Below are positions 1 through 9,999 of a stretch of DNA of 64,000 nt, piece after piece. Under the pieces are notes generated by a model. The model searched no databases, had not been told where the DNA came from, and saw only the letters and a program-made list of their open reading frames with translations. Position 1 is the stretch's first letter, and every line of letters starts with the position of its first letter. The stretch comes from Cannabis sativa (lineage: Eukaryota > Streptophyta > Magnoliopsida > Rosales > Cannabaceae). Both the position numbers and the translations under genes were made by a program. The stretch is taken from positions 74,604,969-74,668,968 of the forward strand of contig NC_083605.1 of assembly GCF_029168945.1 (NCBI RefSeq). The letters are read 5' to 3'.

Positions 1-107
1 CTCGGTCTCTTACAGCCGCTCTTTCATTCAAGCGGGTTGATCTTCTGGGTTCACCGTTTTCCATCAAATCCCTTAACTTGTTCTTCAAAAGAAAGGAGAT
101 GGTATCG
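1..107 (-). CDS. Possible exon of an unidentified gene, running off the left edge
   Basis: On the minus strand a pyrimidine-rich stretch ending in TAG (about 108-125) is followed by 107 bases that stay open in one frame to the window edge. The frame reads about 35 residues, basic and polar, with an RRSTRLNER segment. I do not recognise the protein. The composition is clearly more GC-balanced than the AT-rich DNA beside it, which fits an exon after an intron. A possible 5' leader with a TATA-like run lies at about 1455-1616 on the same strand. That would make 108-1454 an intron containing the Cassandra-type insertion, but this linkage is inference. Confidence 0.4.
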
Positions 108-385
108 CTAAGAAAAATAACCAAAGATGTATCTCGCTCAAAAAGGAAATATCTATACACTAAATTATATAAACTAAAAAAAAACGTAAATCATCAAGCA
201 ACAATTCACCATGTAAAATAAATAAATAAATAAATAATCTTCACTCATAAAAAAAAATTACACTAATAAGAAAATTGTTTGAGTTATACTAAAATTCTAA
301 CTCCGAAGAATCAGTTAATTGTTTCGATTAACCATACCCTAAACTTCTAGCTAACTAAAGGAAAATTAAAAGATAAAGACTAAAC

Positions 386-946
386 CAAATTTAACATATA
401 AGACATAACATATATAAAGCATACATACTTGATGACAAGTTGATCCTTTGCAGCGATGGTGTGTATGTCGCGTGAATTCAAGATCAATGTAACTGTGGCT
501 CTGGTACCATTTGTAACGTCCCCGCTTCAAGCCTCCATTGAGCCCTTACACCCACGGAATGAATGGCTCTTATACACGAGTACGTCACTCTGGCTGCTTC
601 ATGGACTGACGACTGACCCTACAGACCAACACAAGTGTTTCCAGCGTGCTTTGTCCTCACTCACACGCTTCCTGGGAAGACTTCCCAGGAGGTCACCCAT
701 CCTTGAAATTGCTCCCAAGCCAAGCACGCTTAACTGTGGAGTTCTTTCGTGATGGGCTACCGAAAAACAAGATGCACCTTGTTGATATAGGTAGTACCAA
801 TCAATCCATTTAAGCCCTCTTCAACTGTGTAGTCCCATACCTACACAGTCTCAGAATCATCCCACTTGACCTTCCCCAGGCGATGTGGGATTGCACAGCT
901 TACCCGGTATTTCCCCTTACGGATCACGGGACTACTGACTGTCACA
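386..946 (-). mobile_element. Cassandra-type TRIM retrotransposon: one LTR plus PBS and leader, 3' half missing
   Basis: Read on the minus strand, an LTR runs from TGTGACAG (946) to GACGTTACA (512), 435 bp with TG...CA ends. Three bases downstream is GGTACCAGAGC (about 498-508), a near match to the initiator tRNA-Met primer site. A leader follows down to about 386. The LTR contains a 5S-rRNA-like domain, the hallmark of Cassandra elements, whose LTRs borrow the 5S Pol III promoter. No second LTR is visible between 1 and 386, so the copy is truncated. The leader closely matches the leaders of the long-LTR element at 18659-18780 and 20130-20260. There is no coding capacity; the open frame at 456-752 on the other strand is chance. 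Confidence 0.85.
655..780 (-). repeat. 5S-rRNA-like domain inside the Cassandra LTR
   Basis: The minus strand matches plant 5S rRNA over its internal promoter. The box A region AGTTAAGCGTGCTTGG is at 720-735, and the box C region GGATGGGTGACCTCCTGGGA followed by AGT is at 680-702. The flanking 5S sequence is more diverged. A genuine 5S gene would start GGGTGCGATCATACC and end in a T-run; neither is present. This is therefore the transposon-borne copy, not a functional 5S gene. It is in sense orientation with the element. Confidence 0.85.
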
Positions 947-1454
947 AAAAGTTCGAGATAAAATAAAAAAAGTAGAGTTTTATTAGGTATTTTAAAGAAT
1001 AGAGTAAAAAAATTAATGTGAATGTTCTAATAAATAGTACTATTTATTAGAGCTAGAGAAGCTAGACAAGTACTATTTTTGTATGTAAATTTTGAAGAAA
1101 TGCTAAAAGGTATCATGGTACCTATTAGTACTCTTGTGATCGTGATATTGTAATTTTATATATTTTACTTTAATAAAAAAAAAATTACTGAAAGGTACTA
1201 TATATGTCTAACACTTTTTTCGGTGTCATATTGATATTAGTATAATTAATTATTTAAAAATAATATTTAAAAAATCGCTAACTAATCGTGGAATACAACT
1301 TATAGAAAGGTTAGACACTAGTAGTATGTACTCTAATAACAATACTCTAATAAAAATTATAAAAAATTGTTAATTAATTATAAAATGTTATGTTAATAAT
1401 GGTAGTAAATTTTGTTGTAAAATAAAGTTTTATGATATTTTTTTTACTTAGAGG

Positions 1455-1616
1455 GAGTGATTGGACAAATGGAATAGTAAAGAAAAAAGAAGAATGGGTT
1501 TTGTGATGAGATGGATGATATTAATCTGTTTGTTTGTAGTAGAAGAGAAGAGGCAGCCTTTTGTGTTGATAAGACACTCAGAAGAATCTCTCAATTAATA
1601 TATATATATATATATA
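1455..1616 (-). promoter_or_regulatory. Possible promoter and 5' leader for the left-edge gene
   Basis: On the minus strand a TATATA-rich run (about 1596-1616) precedes a C- and T-rich stretch of about 140 bases that resembles a plant 5' UTR. It ends at a plausible donor, TCTAA|GTAAAA, near 1455. The Helitron at 1617-2439 sits directly upstream. Only composition and a weak splice signal support this. Confidence 0.25.
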
Positions 1617-2439
1617 CTAGGTGATTGTTACGTGCCAAGCCACGTAGTGTTAGTTTTATTTAATATTTTAGTTTTTTATTTTAATTAATAATTAAAATAG
1701 TATAATTATTTGAACGATTTGTTTTATAAAAATAAAATATGTGTCAGTATATTTAGTAAGTAAAACATAATTGTGTTATAATAATGTATGTTATTAATAG
1801 TAAAATGTACATTAATCTTCTAATTGAAAAAAGTTCTATTATCTCATTTCATATCTAATAATAGCTACACAACTATATATTTATAGACTTTCACATTCTT
1901 TGGAAAATTACTAATAAGCACCAATAATATTTTCATATTCTAATATTTTTCAACCTTCTCCTCTTGGTGGTAAAATTAAAAATAAAACTAAAAATAAGCA
2001 CAAACATATAAGGTAAATACTAATTACAGCCATTTCATCTTTTTTTTTTTTATTATTTTTTTAAGCCCAAGCCCAAAAATCTCTAAGCCAACACAATGAA
2101 TCTTCTTTTATATTATCTTTTCTAGATATTTTATCTATATTTTTCTTTTTTAAAAAATAAATAAAAAAATTATTAATATTCTCCCAAGATAGGTTTGTTA
2201 GAGAGATATGTGGCTAAGATGATTTTTTTAATTTAAAAAGAGATTATTAATTTAAAAGATTGTTTATTTAAAAGATTGTTTAATTTTTTGGGTTTAATTA
2301 TTGAGTTTATTTTTTAACGGGAGATCAAACCTAATCGTTAAATTTAACAGAATATTCTTTTATTTTTAAGTATATTCTGTTAAACCAAGAATGTTAAACC
2401 AAGAAATGCCGTTAAATAGGCACTTTTAATATATAAAGA
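1617..2439 (-). mobile_element. Non-autonomous Helitron, both ends present
   Basis: On the minus strand the element begins TCTTTATATATTAAAAGTG (2439 downward), a typical plant Helitron 5' end after a host A. It ends CTAG at 1620-1617 before a host T. About nine bases upstream of CTAG is the hairpin ACGTG-GCTTGG-CACGT. These are the three Helitron landmarks: 5' TC, subterminal hairpin with CTRR, and insertion between A and T. At 823 bp it has no RepHel coding sequence and must have moved in trans. The first ~230 bases of its 5' end recur in the opposite orientation at 11407-11640. Confidence 0.85.
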
Positions 2440-2677
2440 TATTATTATTGAATTATTTATTTATATATATATTTTTCTTTTCTTTATTGTCATCATATAT
2501 ATTTTTTCTTCTTGCCGCCCACCTCTTCCTGTTCCCCTAATAATTTTAAAAAATATCATTTCAATTTTATTAGGGGAGTATTGCTAAATTATTTTACATA
2601 TATATAGTCATGGTACTACTTAACTTGAATGATTAATTATATATTCAAATAAGGAATGGTAAGAATTAAGACAGTTA

Positions 2678-2932
2678 GGGCTCGTTTGAAACGCCGTAGT
2701 AGGTCGTATTGTATTGTATTGTATTATATTAAATTGGATTATATATCATATATTTTTATATAATACTATGTTAAACTTTAATTTATACTAAAATATTGTA
2801 TATTTAGGTGTCCATAAAAGTTAATACCACATATAGTTTTACATAAAAATATTACATAAAATACAATTCAATATAATACAATACAATACAATACAATACA
2901 ATACGATCTAATACGGCATTCCAAACGAGACC
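2678..2932. mobile_element. Harbinger-like (Tourist) MITE with TTA target duplication
   Basis: The ends GGGCTCGTTTGAAACGCCGTA and (reverse complement) GGTCTCGTTTGGAATGCCGTA form terminal inverted repeats that continue into GTATTGTATTG arrays on the left and ACAATACAAT arrays on the right. TTA flanks both sides (2675-2677, 2933-2935), the three-base duplication expected of PIF/Harbinger. It is 255 bp with no coding sequence. Confidence 0.85.
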
Positions 2933-2935
2933 TTA

Positions 2936-5190
2936 AAGATGTTGCTTTTGTATGCACTCCCAATAGTTACTCCATTCAATTATTTAAAATATTTCATCAA
3001 AATATTATTTTTTTTATTTTACCATCATTTATGTTTTTTTATAAATAAAATACGTAATTATATTAAAGCTAAAAGTATTAAATCTCTTGATCATTACATA
3101 ATAAATTAACCGGTATGGAGAAAAAATCAACCATACCAGTTACATTATCGACAAAAACCTATTTAACCACGTCATTTATGTTACTCTATATATGAGATTC
3201 TCTATACTTTTCTTTACATTATTTAAATATTAGAGAAATTATTTCATGTACTATTTTTTAATTTTTTTTTTTTTAAATTTGCAGTTTAAGTTTTTTAGTG
3301 GTTTTTATGTGTGTTGTTATGTGAATTTTTATTGCGATTTAAGTTAGTCTGTTAGTTGTTATGAAGATTTCTATATAGATTTTTGTAAAAATTAAAAAAA
3401 AAAAAATTATTAAAGTGTAAAATAAAAAAATTCCAATAAAAATATTATATTTTTAAACTTTTTTATTAATTTAATATTATGAAAATAACAATAATAATCA
3501 ACTAAAATATTAATTTTTTAAAGAAAAGATAAAAGCATATGACATAAAAAAAATATATAAAATAGTTTTAACTCATGAATAATAGTTGTAGCTATATTTA
3601 ACTAAGAGTACTCTTAATAGATAAGCTAATAAAATAACTCAATCTTTAAATTATAATTTTCCTATATAATATGGTCGATTTTAATGGTGGGTCAGAAAAA
3701 CTCTCTTTATAATAGGAAATCAAAGATATTAATAATAGCACATGAGCACATCATATATAATATATACTAATTAAATAATTATATATATTTTTTTTGATAA
3801 ATAATGATATATTATATATATATTTTATTTAATTTCAAATATAGAAAATGGCTTACTTACGTACACAACTAAATATAAACACATAATGATATATGTTATT
3901 TTCTTAACAAAAGATATATAGATCGGCTTAATTATAAATTAATTTACTAATATACAATCGAATACTACATGTACCATGATAAGGTTTTGAATATATATTA
4001 TATATAATATTATTTATTATTTATTTTTTCGAAATGGGATATGTTCTTCATATTATATTTGAAGACTCTTTTATATATTATATATGGATCATATGAACAG
4101 TCAAAATTAAAACCAGACTAGATTTGATTATACACTATTATATATACTATATGCTTTGTGTTGGCCTCTTGTTTTTATTTAATTTTTTTGTTTGGTATAT
4201 TAATTATATATAATATATATATATATTCTTATACGTGTACATAATTAAATCTGCGCCCACAAAACTTAAAATACATAATATAATAAAGCATAGATCTCCA
4301 AACTCTGTGATATGAATATAAATGATGATATAAATGACCTGCATATGATAATAATAAATATAAATAAAGTATAATTAATTAAAATAGAAAATGTATGTGA
4401 TATGTTAATGGGTTTTTTGCTACGAAAAAGCAATGGTACACAGTAGTCATAGCAATGTTTATTAATTAATTATGGCATCAATATGTGATATTAATAATTA
4501 ATAATAAAATTATATATTAATTAGGGCATCAATCTGTGATATTATAGTTAATAATAAAATTATATATTAATTAATGTAGCACGCATTGTGCTACAGTACA
4601 TAATATTATTCCAAAAGCATGTACATATATATATTTGATTTATTAGTCTTTTTTCATCTGCAAAGCAAATTGATTCTGTATATTAAAATTAAAACAAAAT
4701 TATTATATAATGATATATGATGATCGAGTTTGTTTCTAGACAATGCTGAACTGTACTATTCCTGGCTTTGTGGTTCATATTAAATATATATATTAAGATC
4801 TAACTCATGAAATTTCATTATATATTTATATATATACTATATATTATAACATGTGTCATTAAGCAGTTTGTACGTACTAATATTGTACTATATATGTATT
4901 GATTAATTAATATAATTTCAGTAAATGGATTAATTGTTGGATATCAAATATGGTAAAGATCATATATTATATATGTGTGATCATAAAATACTTATTAAAA
5001 GTTGAACTTGGAAAGGCTACTGGAACTTTTGTCAAAATATAGCTAGGTTTGTAGCTGCAGAGTAATTATAGTATATATTTTATATTATTGTTTTGGAAAC
5101 CCTAGCTAGTAAGACATAAAATTAATTACACTGAATCTCCAAGGTTTGTTTTTCCATATTAATCATTTAAACTACTTAATTAATTTCTTT
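2936..5190. other. AT-rich intergenic DNA
   Basis: No gene or intact element is visible. The stretch is dominated by TATATA runs and homopolymers. The only local structure I see is a two-copy tandem repeat at 4474-4575, listed separately. Confidence 0.6.
4474..4575. repeat. Two-copy tandem repeat, 51-bp unit
   Basis: A unit starting GGCATCAATATGTGATATTA is repeated directly, the second copy beginning GGCATCAATCTGTGATATTA at 4525. Both run on into the same AATAATAAAATTATATATTA segment. A few substitutions separate the copies. Confidence 0.8.
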
Positions 5191-5564
5191 TGTAAAAGGG
5201 AATCATATATATAATGGGAAAATTCTATATATAAAGCATTTTAAGTTTTTTTAAGTATTTGATAATATTTTAGTCTAATATTGGTCGTGTACGCTGTAGT
5301 TATTTAAGACATTCTGTAAAATTTTAAGAAATTCGAAAAAATTTAACACGTTCAAAATAGGGTTCAAATTGTTATTGCACGTGCGACTCTTTTATTTTAT
5401 ATGCGTGTGAAATAGACTATTTTTGAACATTACTTTTTATATTGTAAATTATTCTGAATACCTATAGATAAAGAGTGCATCGGTGCTCCCCTTTAAGGAG
5501 GTTGCATTATAAAATTAATTAGCACCCTATATAGTGTTGATGTTGATCATCTATATATTAATGG

Positions 5565-5965
5565 AAACTTTTACAATACACCCCTAAAAAATGGTCCATT
5601 GTTGAGGCATTCCCTATCTGTTTTAGTATCTGAGAGAATTTTTTAGTGTAATTTCTTTCCATGGTCGTCTACGTTTATTTAAGACATCCTGCAAAATTTT
5701 AAGAGATTAAGAAAAATTTAACACACCGAAAATAGGATTCAAACAGTCGGTTGCACAAAAAACTCTTTTATATTGTACTGTTCGAACCTTATTTCTGGCG
5801 TGTTAAATTTTTTAAAATTTCTCAAAAAATTTCAAGATGCCCCAAATAACCGCAACATAGAAGACCCATGAAAAAATTGGACTAAAAAATTCTCCTAAAT
5901 GTCGAAACAAATAAAAATGCATCAGTACATATATAGACCTCTTTTAGGGGTGCTAAATTCTATCT
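5565..5965. mobile_element. Fold-back MITE, family A copy 1
   Basis: The left end (TTTTACAATACACCCCTAAAA) and the right end, read on the other strand (AGCACCCCTAAAAGAGG), are inverted. The inner arms match through 'AGTATCTGAGAGAATTTTTTAGT' (left, here split by a few changes) against 'ACATTTAGGAGAATTTTTT' (right). A diverged half copy lies just left at about 5215-5500. Boundaries are approximate and no target duplication was resolved. Confidence 0.6.
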
Positions 5966-5979
5966 TAATTATATATATA

Positions 5980-6305
5980 CACTACAAATTTTTTTACTTT
6001 TAGTCACAACAAAACTTGTGACTAAAAGTGAAAAAATTGTGACTAATTATAAATTATTATTCTTATGTTGTCACTAAAAGGTCCGTGGCTAAATGTATTA
6101 GTCACAAAAATTACAATTTGTTATGACTAAATGTATTTTTAGTCACAATACTTGTTGTGACTAAAACTAAATTAGTGATAATTTGTAACTAAATACTATA
6201 TTTTAGTCACAAGTAACATTTGTTGTGACTAAATGTCATATTTAGTCACAAAAAAATTATGTTGTGATTAAAGGTTGTCACTAAAAGTAACAGTTTTTTG
6301 TAGTG
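5980..6305. mobile_element. CACTA-type MITE with ATA target duplication
   Basis: The element begins CACTACAAATTTTTT and ends TTTTTTGTAGTG, the diagnostic CACTA (En/Spm) termini. ATA lies on both sides (5977-5979, 6306-6308), a three-base duplication as expected. The 326-bp interior is built of alternating sub-repeats TTTAGTCACAA and TTGTGACTAAA in both orientations, resembling the subterminal transposase-binding repeats of this superfamily. It has no coding sequence. Confidence 0.9.
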
Positions 6306-6324
6306 ATAGTCAACTTTAGAAAAT

Positions 6325-6750
6325 ATCATAACATTTCTACAATGCACACTCCTAAAAAGGATGTACTGATACAATCCTTATTTGTTTCGGCATTCAGAAT
6401 AATTTTTTAGTCTAATTCTTTTTTATAGTCGTGTAAGTTGTAGTTATTTAAGACATCTTACAAAATTCTAAAAAATTTGAAATAATTTACAATATAGAAA
6501 ATAGTGTTCAAACAGTCTATTTCACACGTGTTTAAAGTCACGCATGCAACAAACTATTTGAACCCTATTATTTTTTGGCATGTTAAATTTCTTTGAAGGT
6601 CTCAAATTTTACAAGATATCTTAAATAACTACAACGTATACGATTGTAAAAAAAAATTAGATTAAAAAATTTCTCGAATATCGAAATAAATAAGATGTAC
6701 ATCGGTACATTTCTTTTAAAAAAGTTCATTGTAAAATTTTCCCATAACAT
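6325..6750. mobile_element. Fold-back MITE, family A copy 2
   Basis: The left end (TCTACAATGCACACTCCTAA, 6330s) pairs with the right end (TTTTACAATGAACTTTTTTA on the other strand, about 6740). The arms continue with TTATTTGTTTCGG and CTTATTTATTTCGATATT. Internal sequences such as AGTTATTTAAGACATCTT match the copies at 5565-5965, 13480-13790 and 38445-38765. Confidence 0.65.
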
Positions 6751-7315
6751 AAATACATGTATACATAATGTTTACAAAGACAGTTATTTAAAAAATTATA
6801 GACACAATTTTACTACACTAATTTGTTTCAAACATGCAGAAGCAAGGTAACTACCAATGTCACAAATTTGACATGTATAATTGAACAAAATATTATTATA
6901 TAATAAAGCAACCTACATAACATATATATTATATGTAAGAGTTATTTTCGATGTAACTTCTTTAAGTGGTCATGTTTTGTAACTAACTCCCAATTCTAAA
7001 ATTTTAGTAGTAAAACCTCTTAAACTCGTGTCCTGTTAGCAGTTTAACATTTCTATCCATTTTTAGCTGTTAACTGCCATGGTGGAATATCTACGTATAC
7101 ACAGTGTACATGTGGCACAATTTTATTGGTCCACGTAATAAATATTTAAAAAAAAATAAAAAAATTAATTATTTTAAAAATAAAAAATAAAAAAATTTTT
7201 TTCTTTAAAAATTAAAAAAACAATTTTAAAAAAATAAAAATTAAAAAAAACCCTAATTCTTTTTCTTTTTCTTTTCTTTTATTTTATTTTCTTTCTTCTT
7301 CTTCTATCCTGATAC

Positions 7316-7363
7316 CCTCCTCCTCCTCCTCCTCCTCCTCCTCCTCCTCCTCCTCCTCCTCCT
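7316..7363. repeat. (TCC)n microsatellite
   Basis: About sixteen perfect TCC units lie inside the captured segment of the Pack-MULE. Such runs are common in plant 5' UTRs, which fits a captured gene 5' end. Confidence 0.95.
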
Positions 7364-7526
7364 TCTTCTTCTATCATCACCATCATCAACCTTAACAAAA
7401 CCACAACTGCCCACCACTACCACCTCAACATTTTTTTTAAAATTCAAACACAATCAAAGAAACCTAAACACTAAATACAATCTAAGATCCAAAATTAAAA
7501 AATTCTCTCTCTCACGGAAGAAACCA

Positions 7527-7745
7527 TTGAAAGCTTCAAGCTTTACTACTCCGCGACCATGGAAGAAACCCAATCAATTGAGCTCTACAGCCTCTTCTTC
7601 TTCTTTGCCTTTGGGGATTCAGAACAACGAGGGTTTTGAATCGTCGGATGGTGTGGATTGTAGCTTGGATTCGATACCATCTCAACCCAGGGCACCCAAA
7701 CTTCAAGCATCAGTAATGGAAGAAATTAAAATTAAATCTAGCTAG
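7527..7745 (+). pseudogene. Captured gene fragment in the Pack-MULE, 72-codon frame
   Basis: The frame opens with MKASSFTTPRPWKKPNQ, then a serine-rich segment and an acidic stretch around GFESSDGVDC, and stops at 7743-7745. A second short frame at 7780-7905 (MLFAEAEIGKRTRIGETLE..., ending VSDQ) also looks coding by composition, so the insert may derive from two exons or two genes. I do not recognise either product. It lies wholly between the TIRs, so capture by the element is the likely origin. Whether it is expressed cannot be told. Confidence 0.45.
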
Positions 7746-8419
7746 GGCACCCAAACAAAAAAACTTACAGAGAGAAGAATGCTATTTGCGGAGGCAGAAA
7801 TCGGCAAGCGGACACGTATAGGTGAGACACTGGAGAACACTATTGAGGTAGCAAGAAGTTCTTTAACCCTAATGGAGGGTCAGTCTTGCGTTTCTGATCA
7901 GTAAACTCGGCTGCCAACTCATTTGCAATTGCAAGCCCATCAACAATGACCTCCCGTTGATAGCGATGCCGCATCGCACGCCGTCATTTCAATGCTTCCA
8001 CTCTATTAGTTTTTTTTTTTTTTTTTAAATTGTTTTTTTAAAATTGTTTTTTTAATTTTACATTTTTTAATTTTTTTAACAAAAAGAATTTTATTTTTTA
8101 TTTTTTATTTTTAGAATAATTAATTTTATTATAATTTTAATTATTTATTACGTGGACCAATAAAATTGTACCACGTGTACACTGTGTACACATAGACATT
8201 CTACCATGGCAGTTAACAACTAAAAATGGATGGAAATATTAAACTGCTAACAGAACACGAGTTTAGGGGGTTTTACTACCAAAATTTTAGAATTAGGGAT
8301 TAGTTGCAAAAATCTAACCAGTTAAAGAGGTTATGCCGCAAATAACTCTATATGTAATTAATTTAATTAGTAAAGCGAATGTCGCATGAGTTAATTAGTC
8401 AAAATGAAATTTATGAGTA

Positions 8420-8640
8420 ATAGTGAAAAAGTTATGACTAATAATTATAAATTATCATTTCTATGTTGTGACTAAAACGATTGTGACTAAATGTATATTT
8501 AGTCACAAAAATTACAATTTGTTATAACTAAATATGTATAATCTAAATATTATATTTTAATCAAAAGTAACTTTTTATTAGTTACATTTAGTCACAAAAA
8601 AATTATGTTGTGACTAAAAATCAATTGTCACTGTTGGCAG
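8420..8640. repeat. Degenerate relative of the CACTA MITE
   Basis: It shares the TTTAGTCACAAAAATTACAA and TTGTGACTAAA sub-repeats with the intact MITE at 5980-6305 but has lost the CACTA ends. A further faint relative lies at about 10985-11135. Confidence 0.65.
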
Positions 8641-9461
8641 TGTCATTCTTAATGGAATGATAATTCTCCAAGTACATATTGATGACCCAATTAAGAAAGA
8701 ATATAAGGTATAAATCTATAATTAGCTCGTGATCCTCGCAAATTTAAGATTGTCTAAACTACTAAAACCGTTAGAGAAAGAATCTGCACCACATTATTTT
8801 TGTTTTTTTTTTTTATTTTCTTTTCTTATATAAATAGTGGCCATCCATTAATAATTTTTAGGTTGGCTCCGCCAGTGTCAAGTCATGTATCATTGTGTCG
8901 TCAATTTATTTATATTGTTATGCACAAATATTAATAATTATTGTAACATATATTAATACTTTTAAACTTAACAATTTTTTATATGTGTCACATCAAAATT
9001 ATTTTCTGTATATATATATATAATTTTTGGTAGTTATTCCAATAATAATATATATGCTCTCTTTTATATTTTATTATATATGTATAAATATATCTTGTTT
9101 GTGAAGTTATAATAATTAATGATCATAATATATATAACTCATTTGTGGATTATGACTATACTTATATAATAGGATCTTGTTACTATAATTAAATGATTAA
9201 AAAAACTAGAAAAGCATATGCAAAGTAAGTAAGATGATGATGGGCATTTTATAATATGCAACCCTATTTGGCAGTAAGTAATAATGTTGCACATGACACC
9301 ATATATATTATATATAATATAAATACCACAGAATATGAATAATTTTCTTTTTCCTCTGTTTATTATATATTTATATATATAAAAAAGAAATAAATACGTA
9401 TATATATATATAGTAGTGTGATGAGTCATGATGATCATTGAACCCTCCCTTTTTTTGAGCT
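8641..9461. other. AT-rich region upstream of MIR319
   Basis: No gene is visible. This stretch would hold the distal MIR319 promoter; apart from long TATATA runs I see no recognisable element. Confidence 0.5.
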
Positions 9462-9469
9462 TATATAAA
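9462..9469 (+). promoter_or_regulatory. TATA box for the MIR319 primary transcript
   Basis: TATATAAA lies about 240 bases upstream of the miR319* arm, in a locally less repetitive stretch. A start of transcription near 9495 would follow from the usual ~30-base spacing. Neither the start nor the promoter is demonstrated by sequence alone. Confidence 0.5.
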
Positions 9470-9696
9470 GCCATTCCTACCCTTCTTTTAGATCCACGAC
9501 CTAGCTAGAAAGAGAAAGATAATAAAGAGTTTTGCCAATCCTAGCCTTGAATTCTCTCTTTCTTTCTCTCTCTCTATATATATTTATATATATACTTATA
9601 CAAACCCTAGCTAGCTAGTTCTATATATGTATATCCTTGAATAGTTGGCTTATTATATATATATTATTATGGTTTTTGTGGATATGAGAAGAGATG

Positions 9697-9877
9697 GAGA
9701 GAGAGCTTTCTTTAGTCCACTCATGGGTGGCAGTTATGAGTCAATTAGCTGCTGAATCATTCATCCAAATGCTGAGTTGAATTAATTAATTAGTAACTCA
9801 GTAAATGAGTGAATGAATTGGGAGACAAATTGATTCTTAAGCTTCCTGTATTTGGACTGAAGGGAGCTCCCTCCTCC
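9697..9877 (+). ncRNA. MIR319: microRNA precursor MIR319
   Basis: The 3' arm carries TTGGACTGAAGGGAGCTCCC followed by T at 9852-9872, identical to mature plant miR319 as I know it. The 5' arm carries the passenger strand AGAGCTTTCTTTAGTCCACT plus C at 9702-9722. The intervening ~130 bases fold back as well: GAATCATTCAT and ATGCTGAGTT on the 5' side face AACTCAGTAAATGAGTGAATG on the 3' side. This is the long, extended hairpin typical of the miR159/miR319 family, which is processed from loop to base. In plants miR319 guides cleavage of TCP transcription factor mRNAs and so controls leaf growth and cell proliferation. A pri-miRNA starting near 9.5 kb is likely; its 3' end is not visible. Confidence 0.96.
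9852..9872 (+). ncRNA. MIR319: Mature miR319
   Basis: This 21-nt product on the 3' arm begins with U and matches the conserved miR319 sequence end to end. The opposing miR319* lies at 9702-9722. Confidence 0.95.
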
Positions 9878-9999
9878 TATATACCTTTATATATATATAT
9901 TGTTTATATATGTCATATATGTACATATATATAGTACTTATCTAGCTAGATGAGCTTTTGTTTAAACTTATCCACTCAATATTCATTCTCCTTCTCTCT

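Larger units (their letters stand above)
6939..8348. mobile_element. Pack-MULE: Mutator-like element with long TIRs and a captured host-like insert
   Basis: Terminal inverted repeats of roughly 280-300 bp start GAGTTATTTTCGATGTAAC on the left and GAGTTATTTGCGGCATAAC on the other strand at the right. The 9-bp sequence TATATGTAA flanks both ends exactly (6930-6938, 8349-8357), the Mutator-superfamily signature. Between the TIRs, about 7260-8000 is much less AT-rich than its surroundings. It contains a pyrimidine-rich UTR-like stretch, a (TCC)n run and short coding-like frames. No transposase is present. This is the structure of a non-autonomous Pack-MULE, about 1.41 kb. Confidence 0.85.

Noticed and set aside
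456..752. 98-codon open frame on the plus strand
   Set aside because: It is antisense to the Cassandra LTR and its 5S-like domain; the frame is open by chance.
655..780. Functional 5S rRNA gene
   Set aside because: Only the internal promoter part matches well; the 5' and 3' ends diverge and the stretch lies inside a TG...CA LTR followed by a primer site.
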